From Vulcanimicrobium sp035943995 (GTDB lineage Bacteria > Vulcanimicrobiota > Vulcanimicrobiia > Vulcanimicrobiales > Vulcanimicrobiaceae): 64,000 nt of DNA. Positions 34,259 to 42,371 of this stretch are shown here, piece after piece. Under the pieces are notes generated by a model that saw only the letters and a list, made by a program, of their open reading frames with translations, searched no databases and was not told the origin of the DNA. Location of the stretch: the NCBI GenBank assembly GCA_035943995.1, contig DASZBS010000028.1, positions 76,726 through 140,725 of the forward strand, read 5' to 3'. The stretch's first letter is position 1; each line of letters starts with the position of its first letter. Position numbers and translations under genes: made by a program.

Positions 34259-35666
34259 CGTTCTTCTTCTCTGCCGGATCGACGGTGTCGCGAATGCGCT
34301 GCGCGAGCCGGCGCGCGCGTTCGGGCGCGTCGCCGACGTGACCGGTCGGATCGAGCCATTCGCGCACCTCGGCCGGATCGACCCAGCGCGCGATCCGCTC
34401 GTCGTCGGCGAGCAGCGTCGCGAGCGGGTTCGAGTCACCGGCCGCGAGCGCGTCGTACGCGCGCATCGCGCTCTCGCGAATCACCTCGTGCAGCTCCTGG
34501 CGGTCGCCGCCGCGCTTCGCCGCTTCCATCAAGATCGCTTCGGTGCCGGCGAACGGGCCGTACGTGCGCAGGTTCTCGACGATGCGGCGCTCGTCCACGC
34601 GCAGCCCGTCGACGATCTTGCGCGCGAGCGAGAGGATCTCGTCGGCGCACAACAGCGCCTCGGGAAGGATCGTGCGGCGGTTCGCGCTGTCGTCGAGCGT
34701 GCGTTCCAGCAGGTTCGTCGCCGCGTTCTGCCATGCGACGTCGGCGTACGCCGGAAGCAGCCGCGCCAGCGAGTCGATGCGTTCGGCCATCACCGGGTTG
34801 CGCTTGAACGGCATCGCGCTCGAACCGACTTGCTTGGATCCGAACGGCTCCGCGATGTCGCCGAACCCGGGGCTCGCGAGGATGCGCACGTCGAACGCGA
34901 ACTTCGAGAGCGAAGCGCCCATGCCGGCCAGCGCCGACACCAGCAGATAATCGAGCTTGCGCGGATACGTCTGCGTCGCGACGTCGCGCGCGCTAAGATC
35001 GAAGCGGCCGAGGACATCGTCCTCCTGCTGCTGCGGCGACCGCGCCGTCCCGTCGAGCAGCCGCGTGTACGATGCCGACGTCCCGACCGCGCCGCGAATC
35101 CCCTTCGCGGTGAGCTGCTCGCGCGCGTTGAGCAGCATCGCGCGGTCGATGAGCAAGTCTTGCGCGTACACGGCGAGTCGGAATCCCAGCGTCGTCGGCT
35201 CCGCCGGCTGCAAATGCGTGTAGCCCATGCACACGAGGTCGGCATGGCGGTCAATGCGCGCCGCGAACGCGCGCAGCACGTCGTCGAGCGACGCGACGAT
35301 CTGCATGAGCGCAAAGCGCATCCGGAACGTCTCGACGTTGTCCTCGACGTCCATCGACGTCGCGCCGAGGTGCAGCTTGCCGCCGCCGACGGTGGCTTGT
35401 CGCGCGAACACGCGAATCTCGGCCATGAGGTCGTGCCCGATCTCACGCTCGATCGCGAGCGCCGCCGGCAGGTCGATCTCCTCGGCGTGCGCCCGCAAGT
35501 CGTCGAGCTCGGCCTGACTGACCAGCCCGGCGCGCTGTTGCGCTTCCGCGAGCGCCACCCAGACCGCGCGCCACAGCTTGCGGCGCTCGCGTTCGGAGAA
35601 GAGCTCCCGCAGCGACGGGCGCGCGTAGCGCCACGAGAACGGCGAGGCGTAAGTGGTGTCGTTCAC
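34251..35666 (-). CDS. purB: Adenylosuccinate lyase PurB
   Basis: 471-residue fumarase-superfamily lyase acting on SAICAR and adenylosuccinate. Motifs: LHLGATSMDVEDN, MGYTHLQPAEPTTLG with the catalytic His, and the signature GSSAMPFKRNPV with the catalytic Ser. It starts at GTG 35666 (VNDTTYASPF) and is the first gene of the minus-strand purine run, with the divergent pilin-like gene starting 150 bases away. The promoter of the run should lie in that gap, but no clear hexamers were identified. Confidence 0.95.
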   Translation of the reverse strand: MNDTTYASPFSWRYARPSLRELFSERERRKLWRAVWVALAEAQQRAGLVSQAELDDLRAHAEEIDLPAALAIEREIGHDLMAEIRVFARQATVGGGKLHLGATSMDVEDNVETFRMRFALMQIVASLDDVLRAFAARIDRHADLVCMGYTHLQPAEPTTLGFRLAVYAQDLLIDRAMLLNAREQLTAKGIRGAVGTSASYTRLLDGTARSPQQQEDDVLGRFDLSARDVATQTYPRKLDYLLVSALAGMGASLSKFAFDVRILASPGFGDIAEPFGSKQVGSSAMPFKRNPVMAERIDSLARLLPAYADVAWQNAATNLLERTLDDSANRRTILPEALLCADEILSLARKIVDGLRVDERRIVENLRTYGPFAGTEAILMEAAKRGGDRQELHEVIRESAMRAYDALAAGDSNPLATLLADDERIARWVDPAEVREWLDPTGHVGDAPERARRLAQRIRDTVDPAEKKNDA

Positions 35667-35816
35667 GGTCCGGCGCGTCGTTTTCGCGGAAGCCGACGGA
35701 TCGCCTCGACGAGAAACGTCGGGAAGGAAGAAAGGGAGGGCCTGCCCGATGCCCGTCCGCCGGAATCACGGACCGTCGCGCGTGGCACCGCCTCTTGTGT
35801 GATCGAAAGGAGCGGC

Positions 35817-37514
35817 GTGCGCGAGGGCGGCTTCACACTCGTCGAGATCGTCATCGCGGTCGCGATCGTGGCAACCACGGTCGCGGCCGGCTTCGGGATC
35901 GCGCTCGCATCGCGTTCGCTGGCCGTTTCGACGGCGGCCGGCGAGCTCGACCAGTTTCTCGACAGCGCGCGAACGATGGCGCGCGACCTGGACGGTGCAA
36001 CGCTCGCGTTCACCACGGACGCATACGGCGACGGCACGGAGGTGCGTCTATTGGCAGGCGGGCCGAACGGTCCGCCCACGCCGACGACGCTTCCGACGCT
36101 GCACGCTCGCGCGACGATCGAAGAAGCGGAATCCCTCGGAAAGACACCGTTCGCGTTCATCATACACGCGAACGGATCGCTCAGCGGCCGGCCGGGCTAT
36201 CGCATCGGCGACACGTCGACGACCGACGTCGGCTGCCCGGCGAGCGGCGCATTCCATTTCGTCATCAAAGCGGCGGGCGGAAGCGCGGACCGCTACGTGC
36301 CGTGCAGCGTGAAGCTGGCAGCGAACGGCCCAGTGACGCTGACGGCGTGGCCACTAGCGCCGACACCACCGAGCCCGACGCCATGCAGCGCCGGACCAGG
36401 TTGCACGGCGACATCACTCCCGAGCGTACCGGCCTCGACGGCAAGCTGCCCGCCGAATTTCACGGCGATTCCGGGCGGCTGCGCGCCGGTACCGCCGCCG
36501 GCCTCCGGCGCGCACTATCATGTGACGATCACCGGCGCACCGGCGACCATCACCGTCGGCGCAACGGGATCGTTCACCGCACAAGCAACGCTAACGAACC
36601 CAAACGCGGTCCCCGCGGGCACACCGGCATCGATCCCGGTCGGCATTCAGTCCGCCGACACGACGTGCACCGCCACGCCACCAGGCTGGCAACAATCAGG
36701 ATCGACGTTCACCGTAACCGGCGTAGCTGCAGGCACATGCACGGTAACGGTGGACGCTGACACGTCAGCAGTTACGGGATTAACCTCCGACACCGGAACC
36801 GTCAGCGTAACAATCACGCCCGCACCAGCACCAACACCAATGGCCTCAGCCGCCGCGTGCGACCTAGTCACAAACGGAAAGTGCTATCATCGCATCGTCG
36901 ACCGAACAACGCAGACGTTCTGGAAGTACGTCTTTCCTGATACGTCGTGCGCGGTCAACAGCGGTCCATGTGTCTACAGTGATTCAATAGCGCAAATTGA
37001 GTTGACGCCGCCATATGGGTTTCAACCGTCGATTCCAGCGGGAGACGGAGCACATGAACTTCTCTTTCGCGTAGACGAGATAATAGCTGTTTGGAACCAA
37101 TGTCAGCCATATTCATATTTCGCGGGCGTTCCCGCCGGCGATTCAATCCAGTGGGGAGGCTTCGCAATTAGTTCACCCCTAACCACGTCTCTAGGTTGGG
37201 GTCAGCCGTCCGTCTATTCGACCATCAATCATGTCTTGACAGATCCATCACCAGGCGGGGGATTTATTGAAGCTAACAAATTGTGGACAAGCGGAACAAC
37301 ACTCAACGACCTATTTGAGTCTGTTGCTTCGGAACAAATTGGTTCCGCATATACATTCAGTTTTTCCTCAAGTGCCGACACGCCTGACAAGTACGTTCAA
37401 TGGTATCCAGATTTCGCTGGATGTGACGCTGCCGGGAATGTAAATAACCCCGGCGTTGAATTTGGGATTAGCGGAGTCGAACTCGTGTTTGAAATCTACC
37501 AGGCTGTCCCATAG
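35817..37514 (+). CDS. Prepilin-type (pseudopilin-like) protein with long Pro-rich and exported C-terminal region
   Basis: 565 residues from GTG 35817, which has AAGGAG at 35807-35812; GTG 35799 is an alternative. The N-terminus VREGG|FTLVEIVIAVAIVATTVAAG is a type IV prepilin site: cleavage after Gly5, N-methylated Phe, Glu at +5, then a hydrophobic helix. A pseudopilin-like globular part with Cys pairs follows, then a Pro/Thr linker (SPTPCSAG...), an Ig-like beta domain (HYHVTITGAPATITVGATG) and a last part rich in aromatic residues. From about 36.88 kb base composition falls and Asn/Tyr/Ser codons rise, so the C-terminal ~210 residues may have been acquired. Not recognised beyond the pilin head. 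Confidence 0.75.
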   Translation: MREGGFTLVEIVIAVAIVATTVAAGFGIALASRSLAVSTAAGELDQFLDSARTMARDLDGATLAFTTDAYGDGTEVRLLAGGPNGPPTPTTLPTLHARATIEEAESLGKTPFAFIIHANGSLSGRPGYRIGDTSTTDVGCPASGAFHFVIKAAGGSADRYVPCSVKLAANGPVTLTAWPLAPTPPSPTPCSAGPGCTATSLPSVPASTASCPPNFTAIPGGCAPVPPPASGAHYHVTITGAPATITVGATGSFTAQATLTNPNAVPAGTPASIPVGIQSADTTCTATPPGWQQSGSTFTVTGVAAGTCTVTVDADTSAVTGLTSDTGTVSVTITPAPAPTPMASAAACDLVTNGKCYHRIVDRTTQTFWKYVFPDTSCAVNSGPCVYSDSIAQIELTPPYGFQPSIPAGDGAHELLFRVDEIIAVWNQCQPYSYFAGVPAGDSIQWGGFAISSPLTTSLGWGQPSVYSTINHVLTDPSPGGGFIEANKLWTSGTTLNDLFESVASEQIGSAYTFSFSSSADTPDKYVQWYPDFAGCDAAGNVNNPGVEFGISGVELVFEIYQAVP

Positions 37515-37516
37515 AA

Positions 37517-37542
37517 AAAAGCGGAGCGCAAGCCCCGCTTTT
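37517..37542. terminator. Bidirectional intrinsic terminator
   Basis: AAAAGCGG-(10 bases)-CCGCTTTT lies between the convergent pilin-like gene (stop at 37514) and the DUF4397-like lipoprotein gene (stop at 37572). The A-tract and T-tract on the two sides let the hairpin work for both strands. Confidence 0.85.
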
Positions 37543-37571
37543 CCATATGACTATGCCTGTTTTTACGGACC

Positions 37572-38513
37572 CTAGAAACCGAATCCCAAAGTCTGTTCGA
37601 CGAATCCGACGAGGTTGAGCCCACCGGCCGGCCCGTCGATCGCATACAGTTGCACAACATAGGGCTGTCCTGCAACCGCATTCGGCGCCGCGATGCTCGT
37701 GATCGGTACTACTGTCCCTGCTGGAACGCCGGCTCCGTCGTAGAAGCCCGCCGGCACGGCGTTGATGCCGGACTGGACGTTGCCGTTGGGGACGGGCGCG
37801 AGCGTGCCCGACTTCTTCGGCGCTGCCACTGCTTGCGCGCCGGTGAGGTTTGTCGGGACCGTACACGGAGTGACGGTTGTCGTGCAATAGCCGAAGCCGA
37901 CGCCGTTTGGTTTTCCGGTGCTGAACACCGGTGCGGCGTTGTGCGAGATCACTTCGTTGCCGGCCGGCGCGATCGCAAAGCTGGGCTCGTTGAAAACGTA
38001 CAGGCCCAGCGTGCCGGTCGCGGTGGTACCGCCGAGCACGATCGTCTGGCGCGCGTTGTTTCCGGCGGTGCCGGGTGCGATCGTCGACACGACGATCGGG
38101 GACGTCCCGAGATACGGACCAGGCGCAGTCGGGCATTCAAGGCCTTGCATCCCAACGCCGAGGAACGGATACACCGCGATCGTATGCGAGATGCCGCCGG
38201 CGATTGAGTAGAGACCCGACGCGGTGCCGTAGGGAACCGTCGGATTGACGATCGTGAGCGGAAGGTTGTCGATGCAGACGTCGACGGTCCCCGACGGCGG
38301 CGGTCCGCCGAACGTGCTGAACGTGTCGGGCGATCCCTGGACGAAGCGGATCAGCGCGGCGCTGTTGGAGCCCGATTGGAACTGGCCCTGGGAGCCGCCG
38401 GCATTGTTCGGCGGGCCCGCGAACGGCAGAGCGCCTCCGCTCCCGTTCGAGCAGGCGGCCGTGCCGACGGCGAATGCGCCGAGGACGGCCAGGCGGGCGA
38501 GGAGACTACGCAT
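37572..38513 (-). CDS. DUF4397-like lipoprotein
   Basis: 313 residues. Signal peptide with lipobox-type end LGAFAVGTAAC, then a Gly/Asn/Ser-rich linker. The segment ALIRFVQGSPDTFSTFGG...VDVCIDNLPL, and then SIAGGISHTIAVYPF, follows the DUF4397 pattern (VRxVHASPDxPxVDVYVDG). A second, less similar beta-rich half follows. Probably anchored outside the cytoplasm; function unknown. It shares the terminator with the pilin-like gene and stands alone, 107 bases after holA on the same strand. Confidence 0.75.
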   Translation of the reverse strand: MRSLLARLAVLGAFAVGTAACSNGSGGALPFAGPPNNAGGSQGQFQSGSNSAALIRFVQGSPDTFSTFGGPPPSGTVDVCIDNLPLTIVNPTVPYGTASGLYSIAGGISHTIAVYPFLGVGMQGLECPTAPGPYLGTSPIVVSTIAPGTAGNNARQTIVLGGTTATGTLGLYVFNEPSFAIAPAGNEVISHNAAPVFSTGKPNGVGFGYCTTTVTPCTVPTNLTGAQAVAAPKKSGTLAPVPNGNVQSGINAVPAGFYDGAGVPAGTVVPITSIAAPNAVAGQPYVVQLYAIDGPAGGLNLVGFVEQTLGFGF

Positions 38514-38620
38514 GCGTGGAGTGACCTCTCAGGGAGCCGAAAGCGAGCGGCGACGCGAGGCCCAAAAGCGGCCGCGTTCGTGCGCGACGTTGGATTCAGT
38601 GGAATCCGAATCCTGGTTCG

Positions 38621-39610
38621 TCAACGCCTCGAAGCGAGCCGCCCCGCGAGATCGGCGGTCAAAAGCTCGATCAGCGCCCGCGGATCGTCGACCTGCCCCG
38701 TCACGACCCGCTCGAAGCCCCGCACCGCGGCCTCGTAGCCGGTCCGCGCCCGCCGCTCGCCGATCCGTTTCGCGATGGGGCGCAGGACGCGCTCGCGCCA
38801 GCGGTGCCGCGGCGGCAGCGCGCCCCCGCCCGGCCGCGCGAGCTCCCACAGCAGGGCGAACTCCTGGGCGAGCATGCTCGTGAGTGGGACGGCCGCGCCG
38901 CGCGGGTCGTTCGCGAACAGCTCGAACGCGATCGCGAGCGCGTCGGCGCTGCGGCCCTCGACGACCGCGGCGGCGTACTGCCAGGCCTTCGGGTCCTCCA
39001 CGCTGAGGCTCTCGCGCTCCAAGTCGGCCATCGTGATGGTGCCGCCGCCGAGCGCGAGCTTCTCGAGGTCGTTCTGGATGGCGCCGAGGTCGGCATCGCC
39101 GTCGGCCAACACCGCGACGACGCGCGGCTGCGCCTTCGCGCCCAGCCGCTGCAGGGTCTCGCGGACGAAGCGCTCGCGCACGTCGGCGTTCGGCGTCGTG
39201 TCGATGCGCAGCGCCTTCCGCCCCGCAAGCCGGCCGAACGGCTCCGGCTTCGTCGCCTTCGCCGGCGGGAACAGGTCTTCGAGCACGAGGGTGTTGCCCG
39301 CCGGCATGTTCTCGGCGACCGCCCACAGATCGCGGCGCGGCTGCGCGCGCAGCCGCTGGCAGTTGCGCACCACGACGACGCGCCGCTCGGCGAGAAACGG
39401 CATCGCGTTGACGGCGTCGCCCGCGGCGCGCCCGATCGAATCGGACTCGGGACCTTCGAACACGTCGCAGTTCAGCGCGCGCATGTCTTCGGGCAGCAAC
39501 CGGTCGAGCAGCGCGTCGAGCGCGCGCTGCGCGAGGATCGCGTCCTCCCCTTCGATCACGACGAGCCCGTCGATCTTCGGGCTCTTGTCGAGAAACTCGT
39601 AGTATTTCAC
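38621..39610 (-). CDS. holA: DNA polymerase III delta subunit HolA
   Basis: 329-residue clamp-loader subunit that opens the beta sliding clamp. The delta pattern is visible: LVVIEGEDAILAQRALDALLDRLLP, NAMPFLAERRVVVVRN, GNTLVLEDLFPPA, and the C-terminal helical collar ending ALIELLTADLAGRL. The start overlaps the mtnA stop by ATGA (39607-39610). Confidence 0.9.
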   Translation of the reverse strand: MKYYEFLDKSPKIDGLVVIEGEDAILAQRALDALLDRLLPEDMRALNCDVFEGPESDSIGRAAGDAVNAMPFLAERRVVVVRNCQRLRAQPRRDLWAVAENMPAGNTLVLEDLFPPAKATKPEPFGRLAGRKALRIDTTPNADVRERFVRETLQRLGAKAQPRVVAVLADGDADLGAIQNDLEKLALGGGTITMADLERESLSVEDPKAWQYAAAVVEGRSADALAIAFELFANDPRGAAVPLTSMLAQEFALLWELARPGGGALPPRHRWRERVLRPIAKRIGERRARTGYEAAVRGFERVVTGQVDDPRALIELLTADLAGRLASRR

Positions 39611-40593
39611 GCGACGGGCAGCGGGACGCGCGGGCGGTGCTCGAGATCGGCGATGCTATCGGCGTACGGCGGCGCGAGCACCCCGTACTCGGTGATGAAG
39701 CCCGTCACGAGCCGGCCCGGCGTGACGTCGAACGCCGGGTTGTAGACCGCGTCGTCCGCGGCGACGCGCACTTCGTCGGCCGCACGCTCTTCGATCGGGA
39801 TCCGCTCGCCGGAGTCGATGGAAAAATCGAACGTCGAGCGCGGCGCGGCGACGTAGAACGGGATGCCGTGATGCGCGGCGGCGATCGCGACGCCGTACGT
39901 ACCGATCTTGTTCGCGGTGTCGCCGTTGCGCGCGATGCGGTCGGCGCCGACGACGACGGCGCGCACCGCTTTGCGCTGCATGGTGATCGCCGCGGCGCTG
40001 TCGACGATCAGCGTGCACGGCACGCCCGCTTCGCGCAGCTCGAACATCGTCAGGCGCGCGCCTTGCAGCAGCGGCCGCGTCTCGTCGACGAACACGTGCA
40101 GCGCTTTGCCCGCGCGGTGCGCGGCGACGAAGCAGCCTAGCGCCGTACCGTCGCCGCCGGTGGCGATCGGGCCGGTGTTGCAGTGGGTGAGCACGTTGCC
40201 GTTCGCCGGAAACAGTTCCACCGACGCTTCGCCGATGCGGCGGTCGACGTCGCGCTGCTCGTCGTGGATGCGGCGCGCCTCGCTCAGCTCGTCACCGCGC
40301 GCCGCGAGCACGCGGTCGACGGCCCACGCGAGGTTCACCGCGGTCGGCCGCGCCGCGCGAATCCGCGCCGCGGCATTTTCAAACGCCGGGCGGTCGGCGG
40401 CATGAAGGCGCGCTGCGAGCGCGACGCCGTACGCGCCGAAGATGCCGATCGCCGGCGCGCCGCGCACCGCGAGCGTGCGGATCGCGTCCACCACGTCGTC
40501 GACGCTCGTAGCACGCTCGCGCACGACGGCGCGCGGCAGCGCTCGCTGATCGAGAAAACCGACGGCGTCGTCGTCGTACCAGACCGAATCCAC
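39607..40593 (-). CDS. mtnA: S-methyl-5-thioribose-1-phosphate isomerase MtnA
   Basis: 328 residues. Methionine salvage: converts methylthioribose-1-phosphate to methylthioribulose-1-phosphate. Family features: VRGAPAIGIFGAYGVALAA, NVLTHCNTGPIATGG with the catalytic Cys, VDETRPLLQGARLT, and VVGADRIARNGDTANKIGTY with the catalytic Asp. Length and motifs favour MtnA over the eIF2B-like relatives. Co-transcribed with holA. Confidence 0.94.
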   Translation of the reverse strand: MDSVWYDDDAVGFLDQRALPRAVVRERATSVDDVVDAIRTLAVRGAPAIGIFGAYGVALAARLHAADRPAFENAAARIRAARPTAVNLAWAVDRVLAARGDELSEARRIHDEQRDVDRRIGEASVELFPANGNVLTHCNTGPIATGGDGTALGCFVAAHRAGKALHVFVDETRPLLQGARLTMFELREAGVPCTLIVDSAAAITMQRKAVRAVVVGADRIARNGDTANKIGTYGVAIAAAHHGIPFYVAAPRSTFDFSIDSGERIPIEERAADEVRVAADDAVYNPAFDVTPGRLVTGFITEYGVLAPPYADSIADLEHRPRVPLPVA

Positions 40594-40614
40594 ACCCGGC
40601 GGATTCGGCGAGGG

Positions 40615-40932
40615 TCAGTGAACTACTGTCGCGCCCAGCGAGGCGTAGCAGCTGCGGCAGTAGACCGGTCGGTCACCCCGCGGCTTGAACGGCAGCGTCG
40701 TCGCGACGCCGCACTGCGCGCACACCGCGTCGAACAGCTCGCGAAGCCCCGCCGTGGAGAGCGGTCCCGCGCCCATCCCGTTCGCGCGCTGGGCCTTGCG
40801 CGCGCCACGGCAGTCGCGGCAGCGTTGCGGTTCGTTCTCGAACCCCTTCTCCGCGTAGAACATCTGATCGCGGACGGTGAAATCGAACGCGTTTCCGCAG
40901 TCTTTGCAAATCAGGCTTTTGTTTTCGTACAC
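40615..40932 (-). CDS. Zinc-ribbon protein (zf-trcl plus CxxC-x17-CxxC)
   Basis: 105 residues from GTG 40932 (VYENKSLICKDCG); the frame opens at 41010 but the conserved family start is near 40932. Two metal-binding parts: CKDCGNAFDFTVRDQMFYAEKGF...RCRDC, as in probable zinc-ribbon proteins, then CAQC-(17 residues)-CRSC, the CxxC-x17-CxxC motif. Nucleic-acid or protein binding is possible; no function is known. It lies 21 bases upstream of mtnA on the same strand. Confidence 0.8.
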   Translation of the reverse strand: MYENKSLICKDCGNAFDFTVRDQMFYAEKGFENEPQRCRDCRGARKAQRANGMGAGPLSTAGLRELFDAVCAQCGVATTLPFKPRGDRPVYCRSCYASLGATVVH

Positions 40933-41107
40933 CGACGTTGCACGGGCGGCGACGCCGCCCGACCCCTGTGGTAGCGGATAAGAAATCCGGCGTGGACCGA
41001 TGGGGGCCACGTCGTAGGGGGAGTATACGGTAGCCGGGGTCTCTTGGCAATCCGTACCGCCGCCGCACTCCGAGGGCGGCCCCGGCCGCCGCCGAACCGT
41101 GCGGGTG

Positions 41108-41845
41108 ATGCACCGGATCGCAATCGCCTTGATCCTCGGTCTCGCCGCCGCATGCTGGCCACCGCCCGCCGCGGCGCAGGTCGCGTTCGGGATCGCGGGT
41201 GCCGCCGATCCGCCGGCGGTTCAGTCAAAGGCGGACTGCTTGGGCATAATTTTTGCAACGATCGAGGACACCAACGCGGTCCTCGTTCGCGTCGTGGACC
41301 TCGAGGGGCCCTTCACCGGAACGATCACGGCATACGGCTCGAATCGGATGTGGACGGGACGGATCGAGCGCGCGACGCTCGTCGACCTACCGTACGGTGG
41401 ACATGAAGCGTCCGTCATCGTGCGCGCGGACGGTCCGATCGAAGGAATCGAATACGCACCCGCCTGGGGCGCATGCACCTTTCACGTCGGGCCGATTTCG
41501 CGCAACTACTACGAAGCGGGTAGGATGTCGCGTCCCACGCTGGTTCTCAACGATCCGCAGCCGGCATCGCCCGTGAGCTGTGCGCACCCGTACGTCTCGC
41601 CGGCGGTGACACAAGCGGTCGAACCGCAGACGCCGTCCAATGCCGACGCTGAAGGGACCGTGCGCATCGGGGTTGCGCTCGATGCGCGTGGCCGCGTGCG
41701 GTCCGCGCGCGTTCTCAGCTCGCCGTCGGCGACGTTGAATCCGTCGGCCGTGGCTGCCGCGACGCGTAGCGAATTCACGGGAGCGATCTTTCGGTGCGTC
41801 GCGGTGCCGAGTGCATATCCGTTCGGGATCGGATACAACATATGA
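41108..41845 (+). CDS. Exported protein with TonB C-terminal-like domain
   Basis: 245 residues from ATG 41108 (GTG 41099 is also possible). Signal peptide RIAIALILGLAAACWPPPAAA. The first half is beta-rich with two Cys and unrecognised. The last ~70 residues (GTVRIGVALDARGRVRSARVLSSPSATLNPSAVAAATRSEF...) follow the TonB C-terminal pattern, in which GxVxVxVxLDxxGxVxxAxVLxSSG and ALxAAR are typical. There is no membrane anchor or Pro-rich spanner, so it is not a classical TonB. Standing alone, divergent from the zinc-ribbon gene. Confidence 0.75.
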   Translation: MHRIAIALILGLAAACWPPPAAAQVAFGIAGAADPPAVQSKADCLGIIFATIEDTNAVLVRVVDLEGPFTGTITAYGSNRMWTGRIERATLVDLPYGGHEASVIVRADGPIEGIEYAPAWGACTFHVGPISRNYYEAGRMSRPTLVLNDPQPASPVSCAHPYVSPAVTQAVEPQTPSNADAEGTVRIGVALDARGRVRSARVLSSPSATLNPSAVAAATRSEFTGAIFRCVAVPSAYPFGIGYNI

Positions 41846-41879
41846 TCGCGCAGCCAGAATATCGTCGTATCGTCCCGGC

Positions 41880-42371
41880 CTAGCGAAAACCCATGCGTGC
41901 GTTCTCGCGCTTCGGTTCGATGAGCGCGACTGCCGCTGCGGCAACGGCGGCTTCGTAGCCCTTGTCGCCGCGGGCCGGATCGGCGCGTTCTTCCGCCTGA
42001 GCCCGGTTCTCGGTGGTCAGCACGCCGAAACCGATCGGCACGCCGCTGCCCAGCTGCACGTCCATGATGCCGCGCGCGCATTCGCCCGCGACGTAGTCGA
42101 AGTGCGGCGTATCGCCGCGAATCACGACGCCGAGCGCGACTACGCCGTCGAGCTTGCTCCCCGCGATCAAGCGCCGGGCGGCGATGGGCAGCTCGAAGCA
42201 GCCCGGGACGCGAAAGACTTCGACGTCGTCATCGGCGACGCCGCAGTCGCGCAAGCCGCGGCGCGCGCCGTCCTCGAGCTGCGCCGCGAGGTCGGCGTAG
42301 AAATCGGCGACGACGATCGCGAACTTCTTGCCGCTCGCGTCGGGGAGCGCGTGATTTTTCTCGGTTTTCAT
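41880..42371 (-). CDS. ribH: 6,7-dimethyl-8-ribityllumazine synthase RibH
   Basis: 163 residues. Condenses the RibB and RibD/A products to lumazine, the step before riboflavin synthase. Motifs: FAIVVADFYADL, VFRVPGCFELPIAA, GVVIRGDTPHFDYVAGECARGIMDV with the catalytic His, and PIGFGVLTTENRAQAEERA. Overlaps ribBA (ATGA 42368-42371). Confidence 0.95.
   Translation of the reverse strand: MKTEKNHALPDASGKKFAIVVADFYADLAAQLEDGARRGLRDCGVADDDVEVFRVPGCFELPIAARRLIAGSKLDGVVALGVVIRGDTPHFDYVAGECARGIMDVQLGSGVPIGFGVLTTENRAQAEERADPARGDKGYEAAVAAAAVALIEPKRENARMGFR

Noticed and set aside
34110..35816. N-terminal extension of the pilin-like frame
   Set aside because: This part is antisense to purB and purC; the prepilin signal starts at 35817.
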